Positions 22,987 through 30,026 of a stretch of DNA of 33,947 bases are shown one piece after another. Position 1 is the stretch's first letter, and each line of letters begins with the position of its first letter. The stretch covers positions 1 to 33,947 of the forward strand of contig JAEWJO010000346.1 of the NCBI GenBank assembly GCA_023386455.1. Reading direction: 5' to 3'. The stretch comes from Pseudomonadota bacterium (GTDB lineage Bacteria; Myxococcota_A; Polyangia; Haliangiales; Haliangiaceae). The notes beneath the pieces were generated by a model, which was not told where the DNA came from, did not search any database, and saw only the letters and a list, made by a program, of their open reading frames with translations. Both the position numbers and the translations under genes were made by a program.

Positions 22987-23401
22987 GAAGAGACTCGGTG
23001 TTGATAGCGACGTGGTGGTTCTTGCTCGCATAGGTGCGACGCGCTTCGGCGATTGCCTTGTGGTGCTCGACCGACCACTCGAGGAGAGCCTTGAGCGGCG
23101 CGCGCAACGTGTGGCCGATCGGCGAGAGTGCGTAGTCGACGCGCGCGGGCACGGTCGCGAAGATCGTGCGCGTCACGAGCCCGTTCTCTTCGAGTGTCTT
23201 CAGCGACAGCGTGAGCATGCGTTGCGAGATGCCTGTGACAGCACGCTGAAGCTCGTTGTACCGCAGCGAGTGATGGTGGCTGAGGGCGCCAAGCACCAGG
23301 ATCGTCCACTTGTCGCGGAGAAGTGCGATCACATCGTTCACAGCGATGCACTGCACGTTCGCGTCACCTTCTGAACGAACGTCTTTGTTCGTAGCGCTCA
23401 C
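22976..23401 (-). CDS. HxlR-family transcriptional regulator
   Basis: The product is 141 aa. The family pattern is complete: the CIAVNDVIALLRDKWTILVLGAL block, LRYNELQRAVTGISQRMLTLSLKTLEENGLV as the winged helix-turn-helix, then YALSPIGHTLRAPLKALLEWS. The usual N-terminal Cys is present (QCIAV), which in some members senses electrophiles or oxidants. Start is GTG at 23401 with a textbook AAGGAGG 7 nt upstream. It is divergent from an FMN reductase gene 48 bp away, the usual pairing for HxlR regulators of redox enzymes. Confidence 0.93.
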   Translation of the reverse strand: MSATNKDVRSEGDANVQCIAVNDVIALLRDKWTILVLGALSHHHSLRYNELQRAVTGISQRMLTLSLKTLEENGLVTRTIFATVPARVDYALSPIGHTLRAPLKALLEWSVEHHKAIAEARRTYASKNHHVAINTESLHRT

Positions 23402-23449
23402 AGATGTGCCTCCTTGTGCGCGCGCACGCGCTCGCCGAACGTAGCACCA
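23402..23449. promoter_or_regulatory. divergent control region with a perfect palindrome
   Basis: The 48-bp gap between hxlR-type and reductase genes holds a 12-bp perfect palindrome GTGCGCGCGCAC at 23416-23427, next to the AAGGAGG of the regulator gene. HxlR proteins bind as dimers to inverted repeats between divergent genes. This is the obvious operator candidate, though alternating GC can also be compositional. Confidence 0.45.
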
Positions 23450-24034
23450 ATGAGCGAGCAGCTAAGAATCGGCATCGTCCTCGGCAGTACGCGTGGCGGT
23501 CGCTTCGCCGATCGACCAGCCGCATGGCTGATGGAAATCGCCGCAAAGCACGACGACGTAGGGTTCGAGCTCGTCGATCTCCGAGATTACCCGCTGCCAC
23601 TCTTCGACGAGCCGAAGTCGCCCCTCCGCGAGCCGTCGAAGCACGTGGTCGCGCTGGGATGGGCGCGAAAGGTCGCCTCTCTCGACGCGTTCGTGTTTGT
23701 CAACGGCGAGTACAACCACGGCATCCCCGCGTCACTGAAGAATGCGCTCGACTATCTCTACGCCGAGTGGAATCGCAAACCCGCCGCCTTCCTCTCGTAT
23801 GGCAACGCCGGTGGGGCACGTGGGGTCGAGCAGCTGCGGCTCAACCTCGTCGAGCTCCAGATGGCTCCACTCCGCTTCGCCGTGCACATCGGTCGCCCGG
23901 AGTTCATGGAGTTGCTCCTGAACGACAAGACGTTCTCCGACTTTCCCTACCTCGACCAAGCCGCCAACGCGATGCTTGACGATCTGATCTGGTGGGCACG
24001 AACGCTTCGCGCGGGCCGGGTGAAGACGCTGTAA
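23450..24034 (+). CDS. NADPH-dependent FMN reductase
   Basis: The product is 194 aa with a flavodoxin-like fold. IGIVLGSTRGGRFADRPAAWL binds the FMN phosphate (GSTR loop). LRDYPLPLFDEPKSP is the typical substrate-side loop. FVNGEYNHGIPASLKNALDYLY contains the family motif P-x-Y-N-x-x-x-P-x-x-L-K-N-x-x-D with GEYN here. It reduces FMN, quinones or azo compounds with NADPH. ATG 23450 gives the normal N-terminus. It is likely under control of the divergent HxlR regulator. Confidence 0.93.
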   Translation: MSEQLRIGIVLGSTRGGRFADRPAAWLMEIAAKHDDVGFELVDLRDYPLPLFDEPKSPLREPSKHVVALGWARKVASLDAFVFVNGEYNHGIPASLKNALDYLYAEWNRKPAAFLSYGNAGGARGVEQLRLNLVELQMAPLRFAVHIGRPEFMELLLNDKTFSDFPYLDQAANAMLDDLIWWARTLRAGRVKTL

Positions 24035-24115
24035 ATGCAACCCGTCGTGGGCCGTCTGCAAGCAGACGTAGTTCACGGTTGCGCTCTCGAGTCCAGCGGA
24101 CTACGACATCCGGCG

Positions 24116-25522
24116 ATGGCGGCATGCGTGTTCTGCGGGCAGCGCAAGGGTAAGCGGACATGCCGGGCTCTTGCTGGATCGATTTGCTCGGCGTGCTGCG
24201 GCCAGCACCGTTTGTCGACGATTCGATGTCCTTCTGACTGCGCGCACCTCGGTGGACTTGCGATCGTTGGTGACGGACCCGTGTCGTTCACGCGGGACGA
24301 CTACAGTGCCGCGGTCAGCAAGTTGCTCGAGTTCGCACGCGTCGACACGGTTGATCCGCGCCTGGGTGAGTTGTTTGATGGTCAAGCGGCCGAGTGGGAG
24401 ATGCCGATCGTGAGCGCGTACCTTCTTTACGGACGTCGAGCCGAGGACGGACGCCGCCTGATCGACCGTTTCCTCGCGACGCGTGGACGTCTTCTCTCGA
24501 CAGGAGTCGCTGCAGCACTGCGCGCACTTCAGGTAGCTCGGGCCTCGGTGTTCGAGATCGAAGCGGTCCAGGTTGGTAGTGGCTTCGATGCCACCGATCT
24601 GATGAGCGGCGAGAGGATTCACATCCACGAGGTCTCCGGAACGGCACAGCTCAAGAAGTGGGACGTCCTGTTCGCCTGGGTCATGGAGCATGAGGGCCGG
24701 AGCGAGCTGACAGGCGCCAGCTGCCTCGTGCAGCGCGCCCAACGTGATCGCGCTCTCGGTGCGATTGCCAACGCGCTCGAAGACGAACGGGACGCACACC
24801 CTGGAATACCCGACCGTGACCTCGTCGGTTCGGTGGCGTGGGCTCCTGTGTTGGCGTTGCGCGCTGCCTATGCGGCGGCGTCCAAACCCGAGCTGCGAAC
24901 GACCGACGGCGAAGAGCTGATGTTTTGCAAGTCTCACTTCGCGGCCACCGACATGGAAACGGTGCGCCGAGGTCTGGCGACGGTTCGGGAGCTCGAGCCG
25001 GATCACGAAGGCTTCGTGTGGCTCGATGTCGGCCGGGGCAAGGGCCGCAAGAAAGCGCCTACTGTTCTCGGTCGCATCACGCTCGGTTCCGACGGCCTCG
25101 TGCTCGAAACAATGTCCAAAGAACGAAGCGCCCGCGGTCGCAAGCTGCTCGAGCGCGTGCTCGGGCACGAGATCGCGCATCGTCTGGACACTCTCCAGGA
25201 CGTTCACGCCGCAATTGAAGCGCGTCGCGGTCGCGCGCGTGCGCAACGCGATGAAGCTCCGGCCGAGACGCAACGCGAATTGATCGGCTCCTATCTGCGC
25301 GACTACTACGCGCGGTGGATCGACGAACCGATTCCCGCGCTCGGTAACAAGACGCCTCGCAAAGCAGCGAAGACGAAGAAGGGACGCGCGCAGGTTGCGG
25401 AGCTCCTCAAGGACGTCGAGAACGTGATGCTGAAGCGAGCAGGTGGCGATGCAGTGGACTTCTCGCGGCTCCGACGTGAGCTCGGACTCGAGACCGAACC
25501 GGAATCGGAAGACCGCACCTAG
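24116..25522 (+). CDS. Zn-cluster protein with SEC-C-like N-terminal Cys motif
   Basis: The product is 468 aa, cytosolic. The first 45 residues hold eight Cys: CVFCG, then KGKRTC, SICSACCGQHR, IRCPSDC, a pattern for a double zinc site. The middle (about 60-330) is helical. After a GRITLGSDGLVLETMSKERS strand-helix unit comes the C-terminus WIDEPIPALGNKTPRKAAKT followed by KKGRAQVAELLKDVE and a final LRRELGLE. The PIPAL-G-x-TPR-x-A block recurs in many uncharacterised bacterial proteins with SEC-C-type zinc sites, and faintly resembles MbcA/ParS-like antitoxin ends. Function unknown. ATG 24116 places the Cys cluster at the N-terminus; the frame is open 27 codons further upstream. Confidence 0.8.
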   Translation: MAACVFCGQRKGKRTCRALAGSICSACCGQHRLSTIRCPSDCAHLGGLAIVGDGPVSFTRDDYSAAVSKLLEFARVDTVDPRLGELFDGQAAEWEMPIVSAYLLYGRRAEDGRRLIDRFLATRGRLLSTGVAAALRALQVARASVFEIEAVQVGSGFDATDLMSGERIHIHEVSGTAQLKKWDVLFAWVMEHEGRSELTGASCLVQRAQRDRALGAIANALEDERDAHPGIPDRDLVGSVAWAPVLALRAAYAAASKPELRTTDGEELMFCKSHFAATDMETVRRGLATVRELEPDHEGFVWLDVGRGKGRKKAPTVLGRITLGSDGLVLETMSKERSARGRKLLERVLGHEIAHRLDTLQDVHAAIEARRGRARAQRDEAPAETQRELIGSYLRDYYARWIDEPIPALGNKTPRKAAKTKKGRAQVAELLKDVENVMLKRAGGDAVDFSRLRRELGLETEPESEDRT

Positions 25523-25623
25523 ATCATGCTTGGCCTGGGCACTGTTCGGCATCATGCGGAATGGTGTCGAGCGCACGCCGAAACCAAGCACACCGGGCAT
25601 CTCCGCGCGGCGGACCGCCGAGG

Positions 25624-26019
25624 TCACTTCTTGGGATGCACGCGCCTTGGCGCGAGGGGGGCGTCACCCCAGCGCCGCACGCTCGAATCGGGACCGCAGC
25701 GGCGCTCGTAGTCGGCGGCGTAAGCAAGGGCCGACCGACCATCGAACACGAGTGCACGCGCCAGCTCGCGCGCGATCTCGGGTCGGCAACGATCGCCCTC
25801 CGCGAGCAGGATGACGATGCGTGTGCGACGCGCCTCGATCGTCGCGTTCAGCTCGGCCTGCTGAACTTCGCGTGCGGTCGGGGCGCGATCCCGAACCATT
25901 TTCGCCACGGCGTTGCCGAACGGGAGCAATGCGAACCCCACGATTCCTACGATGGAGAGCCACGGGACGCGCTGGCGAAGGTTCGGCGAGGCGGTTGTCG
26001 TCGCAGCCGGTTCGGTCAT
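25624..26019 (-). CDS. small single-pass membrane protein
   Basis: The product is 131 aa: a polar N-terminus of about 20 residues, one membrane helix (LSIVGIVGFALLPFGNAVA), then a cytosolic or periplasmic basic helix (REVQQAELNATIEARRTRIVIL). A segment with two Cys follows (DRCRPEIARELARAL, YERRCGPDS), ending HPKK. No family recognised. It is divergent from the gene at 26029; the two starts are 9 bp apart, so their promoters must overlap the coding sequences. Confidence 0.65.
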   Translation of the reverse strand: MTEPAATTTASPNLRQRVPWLSIVGIVGFALLPFGNAVAKMVRDRAPTAREVQQAELNATIEARRTRIVILLAEGDRCRPEIARELARALVFDGRSALAYAADYERRCGPDSSVRRWGDAPLAPRRVHPKK

Positions 26020-26028
26020 GTACCGAAG

Positions 26029-26418
26029 ATGCGTGGCCACATCCGCCGTTGCGGGGACGTCCCAGTGACGTCCCACTCGTGTCGCACGTCTCGACGTCTC
26101 GACGCCCTCGAGCACATCTCGGTCGAGGAACCTGCGGAACGGTTCTTCGCATGGGAGGCAAAACAGCTGGAAACGACGGTCGACGGCGTCGACGTCCTTC
26201 GCTGGCACATCGCTCTGGCAACCGCGAAGAAGCAGCCGCTGTTCGACTTCTGGTTGTTCCCATACGACGACGGTATTGGCTTCGCGGCCGGCACGGACAG
26301 GCTGACCGGGATCGCGACGTCTCAGAATCGATTCTTGGCTGAAGGAAAGAAGCCAAGGCCAGAGCTCCAAGCTCTCGCACGCGAGCTGCAGGTCAACGTT
26401 CCCGCGAAGCTCATCTGA
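26029..26418 (+). CDS. small hypothetical protein, accessory
   Basis: The product is 129 aa. The core FFAWEAKQLETTVDGVDVLRWH, then LFDFWLFPYDDGIGFAAGTDRLTGIATSQNRFL, has the alternating aromatic and acidic composition seen in SUKH-like or other small immunity proteins, but no family is recognised. The frame is open far upstream of the ATG, and the start is uncertain by up to 20 codons. It lies between the Zn-cluster gene and the SUKH gene, in a region of lower GC than the left half of the window. Confidence 0.55.
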   Translation: MRGHIRRCGDVPVTSHSCRTSRRLDALEHISVEEPAERFFAWEAKQLETTVDGVDVLRWHIALATAKKQPLFDFWLFPYDDGIGFAAGTDRLTGIATSQNRFLAEGKKPRPELQALARELQVNVPAKLI

Positions 26419-26594
26419 AGAGCGGTCTTCGCGAAAGGAACGTCGCCAAACCCGTCGGATGACCTCTGCAAGCTCACTCCGCGCGCTCAGAACCCGAAAC
26501 CGAAAACCGGGCATCGCGTCGGCAGTTGCCATCATCAGCCACAAGCTCGCCGCTGATCTTGCAAGTGCTCCAGTACCGCTGAGACCCTCGACGC

Positions 26595-27977
26595 GTGGGT
26601 GATATCTCCAAGCTCGCGAGGTCGGCGAACACGTCGCTGCTGCCAGATCACCTCGCGTTCCTGGCGGTGCACGCCAAGTCACTGCATGCCGAAGACGGCG
26701 AAGCGTTTCCCGCCTGGGTGCCGCCGGGCAAGGCGCCGCGCGTCGTGGACGAGAACGCAGCGTGGACCAGCGAGGTGATCGAGGTCTTCGGATCGAATCA
26801 GATCGGGAAGCTGCTCGCGGCACGGCGCATCGCGTTCTGGGATCGGCGACTCCTGCGTCACGCCGTACCGATTGCGGATTGCGGCAATGGTGACTTCGTC
26901 GTTCAAGTCGTGAGCGGACGGTCCAAGGGGCAGGTGTTGCTCGTCAGCCATGACGCGTATGTCGACTTCGTCGAGCACCTCGCGCGCCACGGCGACGCTC
27001 CGACGAGCGATCAAGTCGTGGCGGACCTCCTGCACTCGCGCTTTGACGCCGCCGAACGGATCGCTCGTTCGTTTGCGGACTTCTATCAGCAGCTGTACCG
27101 AGGCCGATCGGGCCATGTCTCGGAGGCGGAGGGCGGCTATCAAGTAATCAAGCTCGACTGGGAGCTCTCCGCATTGGTGAGCGATCGCAAGCAGCTACTC
27201 ATGCTCGGCCGACGGGGGCGCCGTGGGGTGATGCTGGCGATGGGACCGCAGAGCTCGCCGAAGGTCGTTGTCAACGACGCGGGGATCACGGACGCGAGCT
27301 TGTACCTGCATGGGAGTGCGCTGTTTCAGGCGACTCGCCGGGAGCTGCGCGTGTCGCGCGCTGGTGGTTCGATGCGCACGCTGTTACGCGGACAGTTCAT
27401 CGGAATCGGGGGCGATGGCGCGGCTGGGGTGTGGGCCATCAGTCGCAGACGCGCTCGCTACTCGTTCTTCCATTCGAAGGATGGAGCGCGGTTTACGCGG
27501 GTTCAGGAGTACGACTTCGGCGACATCCTGTCAGTGCACGCCGCCTGCTCGAAGGGGCTCTTGCTCTCGAGTCTTCACGAGGCCCGGCTCTTCCTCCTCG
27601 ATCGCAAGGGGGAGCTCGAGGAGCTGCGCACTCCGCGCGACGACTACTTTGGCGTGCACCCGATCTTCGTTACACGGAAGGGGACACTCATCGCCGGCGA
27701 CGAGTGGCGGTCGACAGACCTGGGCAAGACCTGGAAGCGCACGAAGAGCTCGAGTGGTGTTGGAGCGAACATGCTCGTCCAGACCTCGAAGGGCGCGATC
27801 GTCGCGCTGTGCGAGACCGAGCGTGGCGACACCCGGCTCCTGATTTCACGCGACGATGGCGCGCGCTTTTCAAAGGTCGACGCCCGTATCAGGGGGGAGA
27901 GCACGGCGATCGCGGAGCTCGGGGACCAGCTGGTGATCGCCAATGGCAAGCAGCTCGTGCGGCTCCCGCAGCCGTGA
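26595..27977 (+). CDS. SUKH (SMI1/KNR4)-domain protein with Asp-box propeller
   Basis: The product is 460 aa. Residues about 15-170 fit a SUKH domain: FPAWVPPGKAPRVV, RRLLRHAVPIADCGNGDFVVQV (the IPIA..GNGD block) and GQVLLVSHD. The C-terminal 280 residues form beta-propeller-like repeats with three Asp-box (BNR) motifs: HSKDGARFTRV (about 293), RSTDLGKTWKRT (about 370) and ISRDDGARFSKV (about 416). SUKH proteins are common immunity proteins in toxin systems and also serve as adaptors. Asp-box propellers usually bind ligands or sugars. I know no standard family with this pair. There is no signal peptide, so it acts in the cytosol. GTG 26595 is the only start giving the full SUKH domain. Confidence 0.75.
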   Translation: MGDISKLARSANTSLLPDHLAFLAVHAKSLHAEDGEAFPAWVPPGKAPRVVDENAAWTSEVIEVFGSNQIGKLLAARRIAFWDRRLLRHAVPIADCGNGDFVVQVVSGRSKGQVLLVSHDAYVDFVEHLARHGDAPTSDQVVADLLHSRFDAAERIARSFADFYQQLYRGRSGHVSEAEGGYQVIKLDWELSALVSDRKQLLMLGRRGRRGVMLAMGPQSSPKVVVNDAGITDASLYLHGSALFQATRRELRVSRAGGSMRTLLRGQFIGIGGDGAAGVWAISRRRARYSFFHSKDGARFTRVQEYDFGDILSVHAACSKGLLLSSLHEARLFLLDRKGELEELRTPRDDYFGVHPIFVTRKGTLIAGDEWRSTDLGKTWKRTKSSSGVGANMLVQTSKGAIVALCETERGDTRLLISRDDGARFSKVDARIRGESTAIAELGDQLVIANGKQLVRLPQP

Positions 27978-28003
27978 AAAGAAACGCGAACCGACGCGAG
28001 CCT

Positions 28004-28036
28004 TGGTCGTGGGGATCGAACCCCGGACCTCCCTTC
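28004..28036 (-). repeat. tRNA 3'-half-like sequence, divergent copy
   Basis: The plus strand reads GTGGGGATCGAACCCC then GGACCTC, which matches the tRNA-Ala 3' region (GTGGGGGATCGAACCCC, AGACCTC) with one deletion and one change. It is preceded by a GAAAAGAAACGCG A-rich stretch, as the other copies are. The anticodon-side sequence differs (CTTCGATTTCGAAG, itself a palindrome), and the T stem has lost a base, so no functional tRNA is encoded. It ends 30 bp before the stop of the nitrilase gene and may be the leftmost scar of the tRNA-linked island. Confidence 0.5.
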
Positions 28037-28069
28037 GATTTCGAAGGTGGATCTGCGCGAAGCGGCCCT

Positions 28070-28864
28070 CTAAGCGGTGTAGCTCCTGCACCGGGACGCG
28101 AGGAACCTGGTTGCGGCGGCGAGGTCGAGATCCGCGAGGAGCAAGCCCGCCTCGCCGTATGGTTGATACGCGAGCAGCGTGCCGTCGGGGTTCGCGACGG
28201 CCGAGGTCGTCGGGGACCCTGCGCTCGCGTAGTTGACGCTCGCGAAGTAGCAGGTGTTCTCCGCCGCGCGGCACAGCATGGCCTTCTCGTGGAACGTGTT
28301 CGCGGGATCCGCGAAGGTCGTGGGCCGAAACGCGCCGGGCTCGGTCTCGTGAAGGTGCGGATGGAACACGACCTGCGCACCATGCCGCGCCGCCCAGCGC
28401 ACGGTCTCGGGATACCGCCAGCCCTCGTGGCATATGACCACGCCAAACGTCAACGCGCCGACCGTGAACACCCGGCGATCTTCGCCGGGCGTGTAGACGG
28501 AATGCTCGCTCGGATCGAGCTGGGTCTTGTCCTGAAAGCCGAGCCGCCGGCCGAGCGGATCGATCACGAGTGCTGACGCGAGCAGTGCACCATCGACGAT
28601 GCGCTCGGTGCCGAGCACCACCGCGACTTGCGCCGCGGCCGCTGCCTCACTACACGCCGCCCAGGCGCGCTCCAGGAACGCAGCGTCGGGCGGTGGCGGG
28701 GCATGGTCGAGGCCGCGATAGCCGGGCACGTAGCACTCGGGAAAGCAGATGACCTGTGCGCCCGCGTTTCCGGCGCGCGCAATCGCCGCAACCGCGCGTG
28801 CGACCGCATCCTCTGGCGTCCCCGGAAAGGGCAGGTTCGCGAGTGCGATGCGGCAGGTGCTCAT
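28070..28864 (-). CDS. nitrilase-superfamily carbon-nitrogen hydrolase
   Basis: The product is 264 aa. The catalytic triad is complete: Glu43 in FPECYVPGYR, Lys113 in DKTQLDPSE, Cys145 in VICHEGWRYPE. The sequence order (MSTCRIALANLPFPG first strand, VVFHPHLHETEPG after the Cys, ENTCYFASVN near the end) is that of the amidase/nitrilase-related branch. It should hydrolyse an amide or nitrile; substrate unknown. ATG 28864 has TAATGT 7 nt upstream and no Shine-Dalgarno. Its stop lies within 40 bp of the tRNA-like copy at 28004-28036. Confidence 0.92.
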   Translation of the reverse strand: MSTCRIALANLPFPGTPEDAVARAVAAIARAGNAGAQVICFPECYVPGYRGLDHAPPPPDAAFLERAWAACSEAAAAAQVAVVLGTERIVDGALLASALVIDPLGRRLGFQDKTQLDPSEHSVYTPGEDRRVFTVGALTFGVVICHEGWRYPETVRWAARHGAQVVFHPHLHETEPGAFRPTTFADPANTFHEKAMLCRAAENTCYFASVNYASAGSPTTSAVANPDGTLLAYQPYGEAGLLLADLDLAAATRFLASRCRSYTA

Positions 28865-28871
28865 CGCCGGC

Positions 28872-28877
28872 ACATTA
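28872..28877 (-). promoter_or_regulatory. -10-like hexamer TAATGT upstream of the nitrilase
   Basis: TAATGT on the minus strand ends 7 nt before the ATG at 28864. No Shine-Dalgarno is seen. Confidence 0.45.
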
Positions 28878-28908
28878 CCGCACTCTTCGAGTCTTGCCGC
28901 GACAGCAC

Positions 28909-28932
28909 GATCGAACCCCAGAGCTCGAGAGT
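28909..28932 (-). repeat. 24-bp remnant of the tRNA-Ala 3' half
   Basis: The plus strand reads GATCGAACCCCAGA followed by GCTCGAGAGT. The tRNA-Ala gene reads GATCGAACCCCAGA followed by CCTCTAGAGT, so 22 of 24 bases agree. The piece covers the T loop, variable region and 3' anticodon stem. Acceptor-arm and terminator sequence are lost. It lies in the 290-bp gap between the nitrilase and the DHFR-like gene, which otherwise holds no gene. Confidence 0.55.
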
Positions 28933-29154
28933 CGTGCCGGACGATCTCGCGACCTCGATCATTGCCGAGTCAAACCGCTGCTTGCCCACGCCTTTCGGTG
29001 TCGCACATGAAAAAGGCTGCGCGGCATGTCGAGCGGGGACCTGCTCGTTCGTCGTCAGGTCAGAAGCACGCGAAGGAGAGAAGAAACGCATCATGCGACG
29101 ACTCATCATCTCGGAGCTCACCACCGCACTCCGTTCGTCCGGTATGGGGGCGGC

Positions 29155-29796
29155 ATGACCAAGCTGCGCGTTCATTGCTTCAGTGTGTCCCTCGACGGTT
29201 TCGGTGCGGGCCAGCAGCAGGACCGCGACAACCCACTCGGCGTCCGTGGCCTCGAGCTTCATAGGTGGTTGTTTGCGACCCAGACGTCCAAGTCGTCGGG
29301 CGGCACAAAGGGGACCGTGGGCGTCGATGAGGACTTCGCGCGGCGTAGCACCGAGAACATCGGGGCCTGGATTATGGGCCGCAATATGTTCGGGCCGACC
29401 CGAGGTCCGTGGCAAGACGACCAGTGGAGGGGCTGGTGGGGCGATGAGCCGCCCTTTCACGTACCCGTGTTCGTCCTCTCACACCACCGCCGCGAGTCGT
29501 TCGAGATGAAGGGCGGCACGACCTTCCACTTCGTGACCGGCGGGATCGAAGAAGCACTGCAGCGCGCAATGGAAGTGGCCCGGCCCAAGGACATCCTCCT
29601 CGGAGGTGGCGTCGAGACCATTCGCCAGTACGTGCGTGCGCAGCTCGTCGATGAGATGCACCTCGCAATCCTGCCGATCCTGCTTGGCTCCGGCGAAAGT
29701 CTGCTCTCGGGTCTGGACCTGCTTGCACTCGGATACGACGTCACCGAACAGGTCGCGTCGGAGACGGCGATGCACGTGCTGCTCACTCGTCGTTGA
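29155..29796 (+). CDS. dihydrofolate-reductase/RibD C-terminal-family protein
   Basis: The product is 213 aa. MTKLRVHCFSVSLDGFGAG opens the DHFR-like fold. IGAWIMGRNMFGP, VPVFVLSHHRRESFEM and LLGGGVETIRQYVRAQLVDEMHLAILPILLGSGESL are the blocks shared with the C-terminal reductase of RibD and the YyaP/YwjB group. It probably reduces a pteridine- or pyrimidine-like substrate with NADPH. Members of this group are common cargo of accessory regions. ATG 29155 gives the normal N-terminus. Confidence 0.9.
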   Translation: MTKLRVHCFSVSLDGFGAGQQQDRDNPLGVRGLELHRWLFATQTSKSSGGTKGTVGVDEDFARRSTENIGAWIMGRNMFGPTRGPWQDDQWRGWWGDEPPFHVPVFVLSHHRRESFEMKGGTTFHFVTGGIEEALQRAMEVARPKDILLGGGVETIRQYVRAQLVDEMHLAILPILLGSGESLLSGLDLLALGYDVTEQVASETAMHVLLTRR

Positions 29797-29845
29797 CGGC
29801 TGCCATCCCGGACCTCTGGAGCGCTTCGGTTCCGTGCGCGACACC

Positions 29846-29877
29846 AAAAACAAAACGGCCCGCATTGCTGCGGACCG
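29846..29877 (-). terminator. terminator hairpin of the tRNA remnant R2
   Basis: Arms 29856-29863 and 29870-29877 pair over 8 bp with one G-U wobble on the minus strand, with a 6-nt loop. On the minus strand the stem is followed by TTTTGTTTTT. The hairpin differs by one base in 22 from that at 3244-3265. It sits where a terminator of the tRNA fragment at 29889-29936 would be. Confidence 0.65.
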
Positions 29878-29936
29878 ATTTCGTTTCCTGGTGGAGCCGT
29901 GGGGGATCGAACCAGACAGACCTCTAGAGTGCGATT
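29877..29936 (-). repeat. att-type direct repeat R2: 3' half of tRNA-Ala
   Basis: The first 37 nt (29877-29913) are identical to 33774-33810, that is, the tRNA-Ala acceptor 3' strand with CCA, most of the T arm and the first bases downstream. A small insertion follows (ACCAGACAGACC for ACCCCAGACC). Identity then resumes through CTCTAGAGTGCGATT, past the anticodon loop. The 5' half of the tRNA is missing, so no tRNA is made. It is interpreted as the left end of an integrated element. Confidence 0.8.
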
Positions 29937-30026
29937 TTGGACGGCCTGAAGGATCACGCGAGGTTGGTCGTGTGATTCGTTCCCTTAACAGAGTTCTCCG
30001 TCGAGGTTCGTGAGGCGTTGAGGCGC

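Noticed and set aside
22738..23004. 88-codon ORF with CSCVRCGN as a small zinc protein
   Set aside because: No ribosome-binding site or -10 box, it overlaps the convergent HxlR gene, and the Cys pattern is too short to trust.
24101..25627. Long antisense open frame (508 codons) opposite the Zn-cluster gene
   Set aside because: High-GC genes keep the antisense strand open; its composition is random and the sense frame has clear motifs.
29807..29830. GGACCTCTGGAGCGC resembles the tRNA segment AGACCTCTAGAGTGC just upstream of R2
   Set aside because: Only about 15 of 19 bases agree, without T-loop sequence. It may be a further scar but cannot be supported alone.
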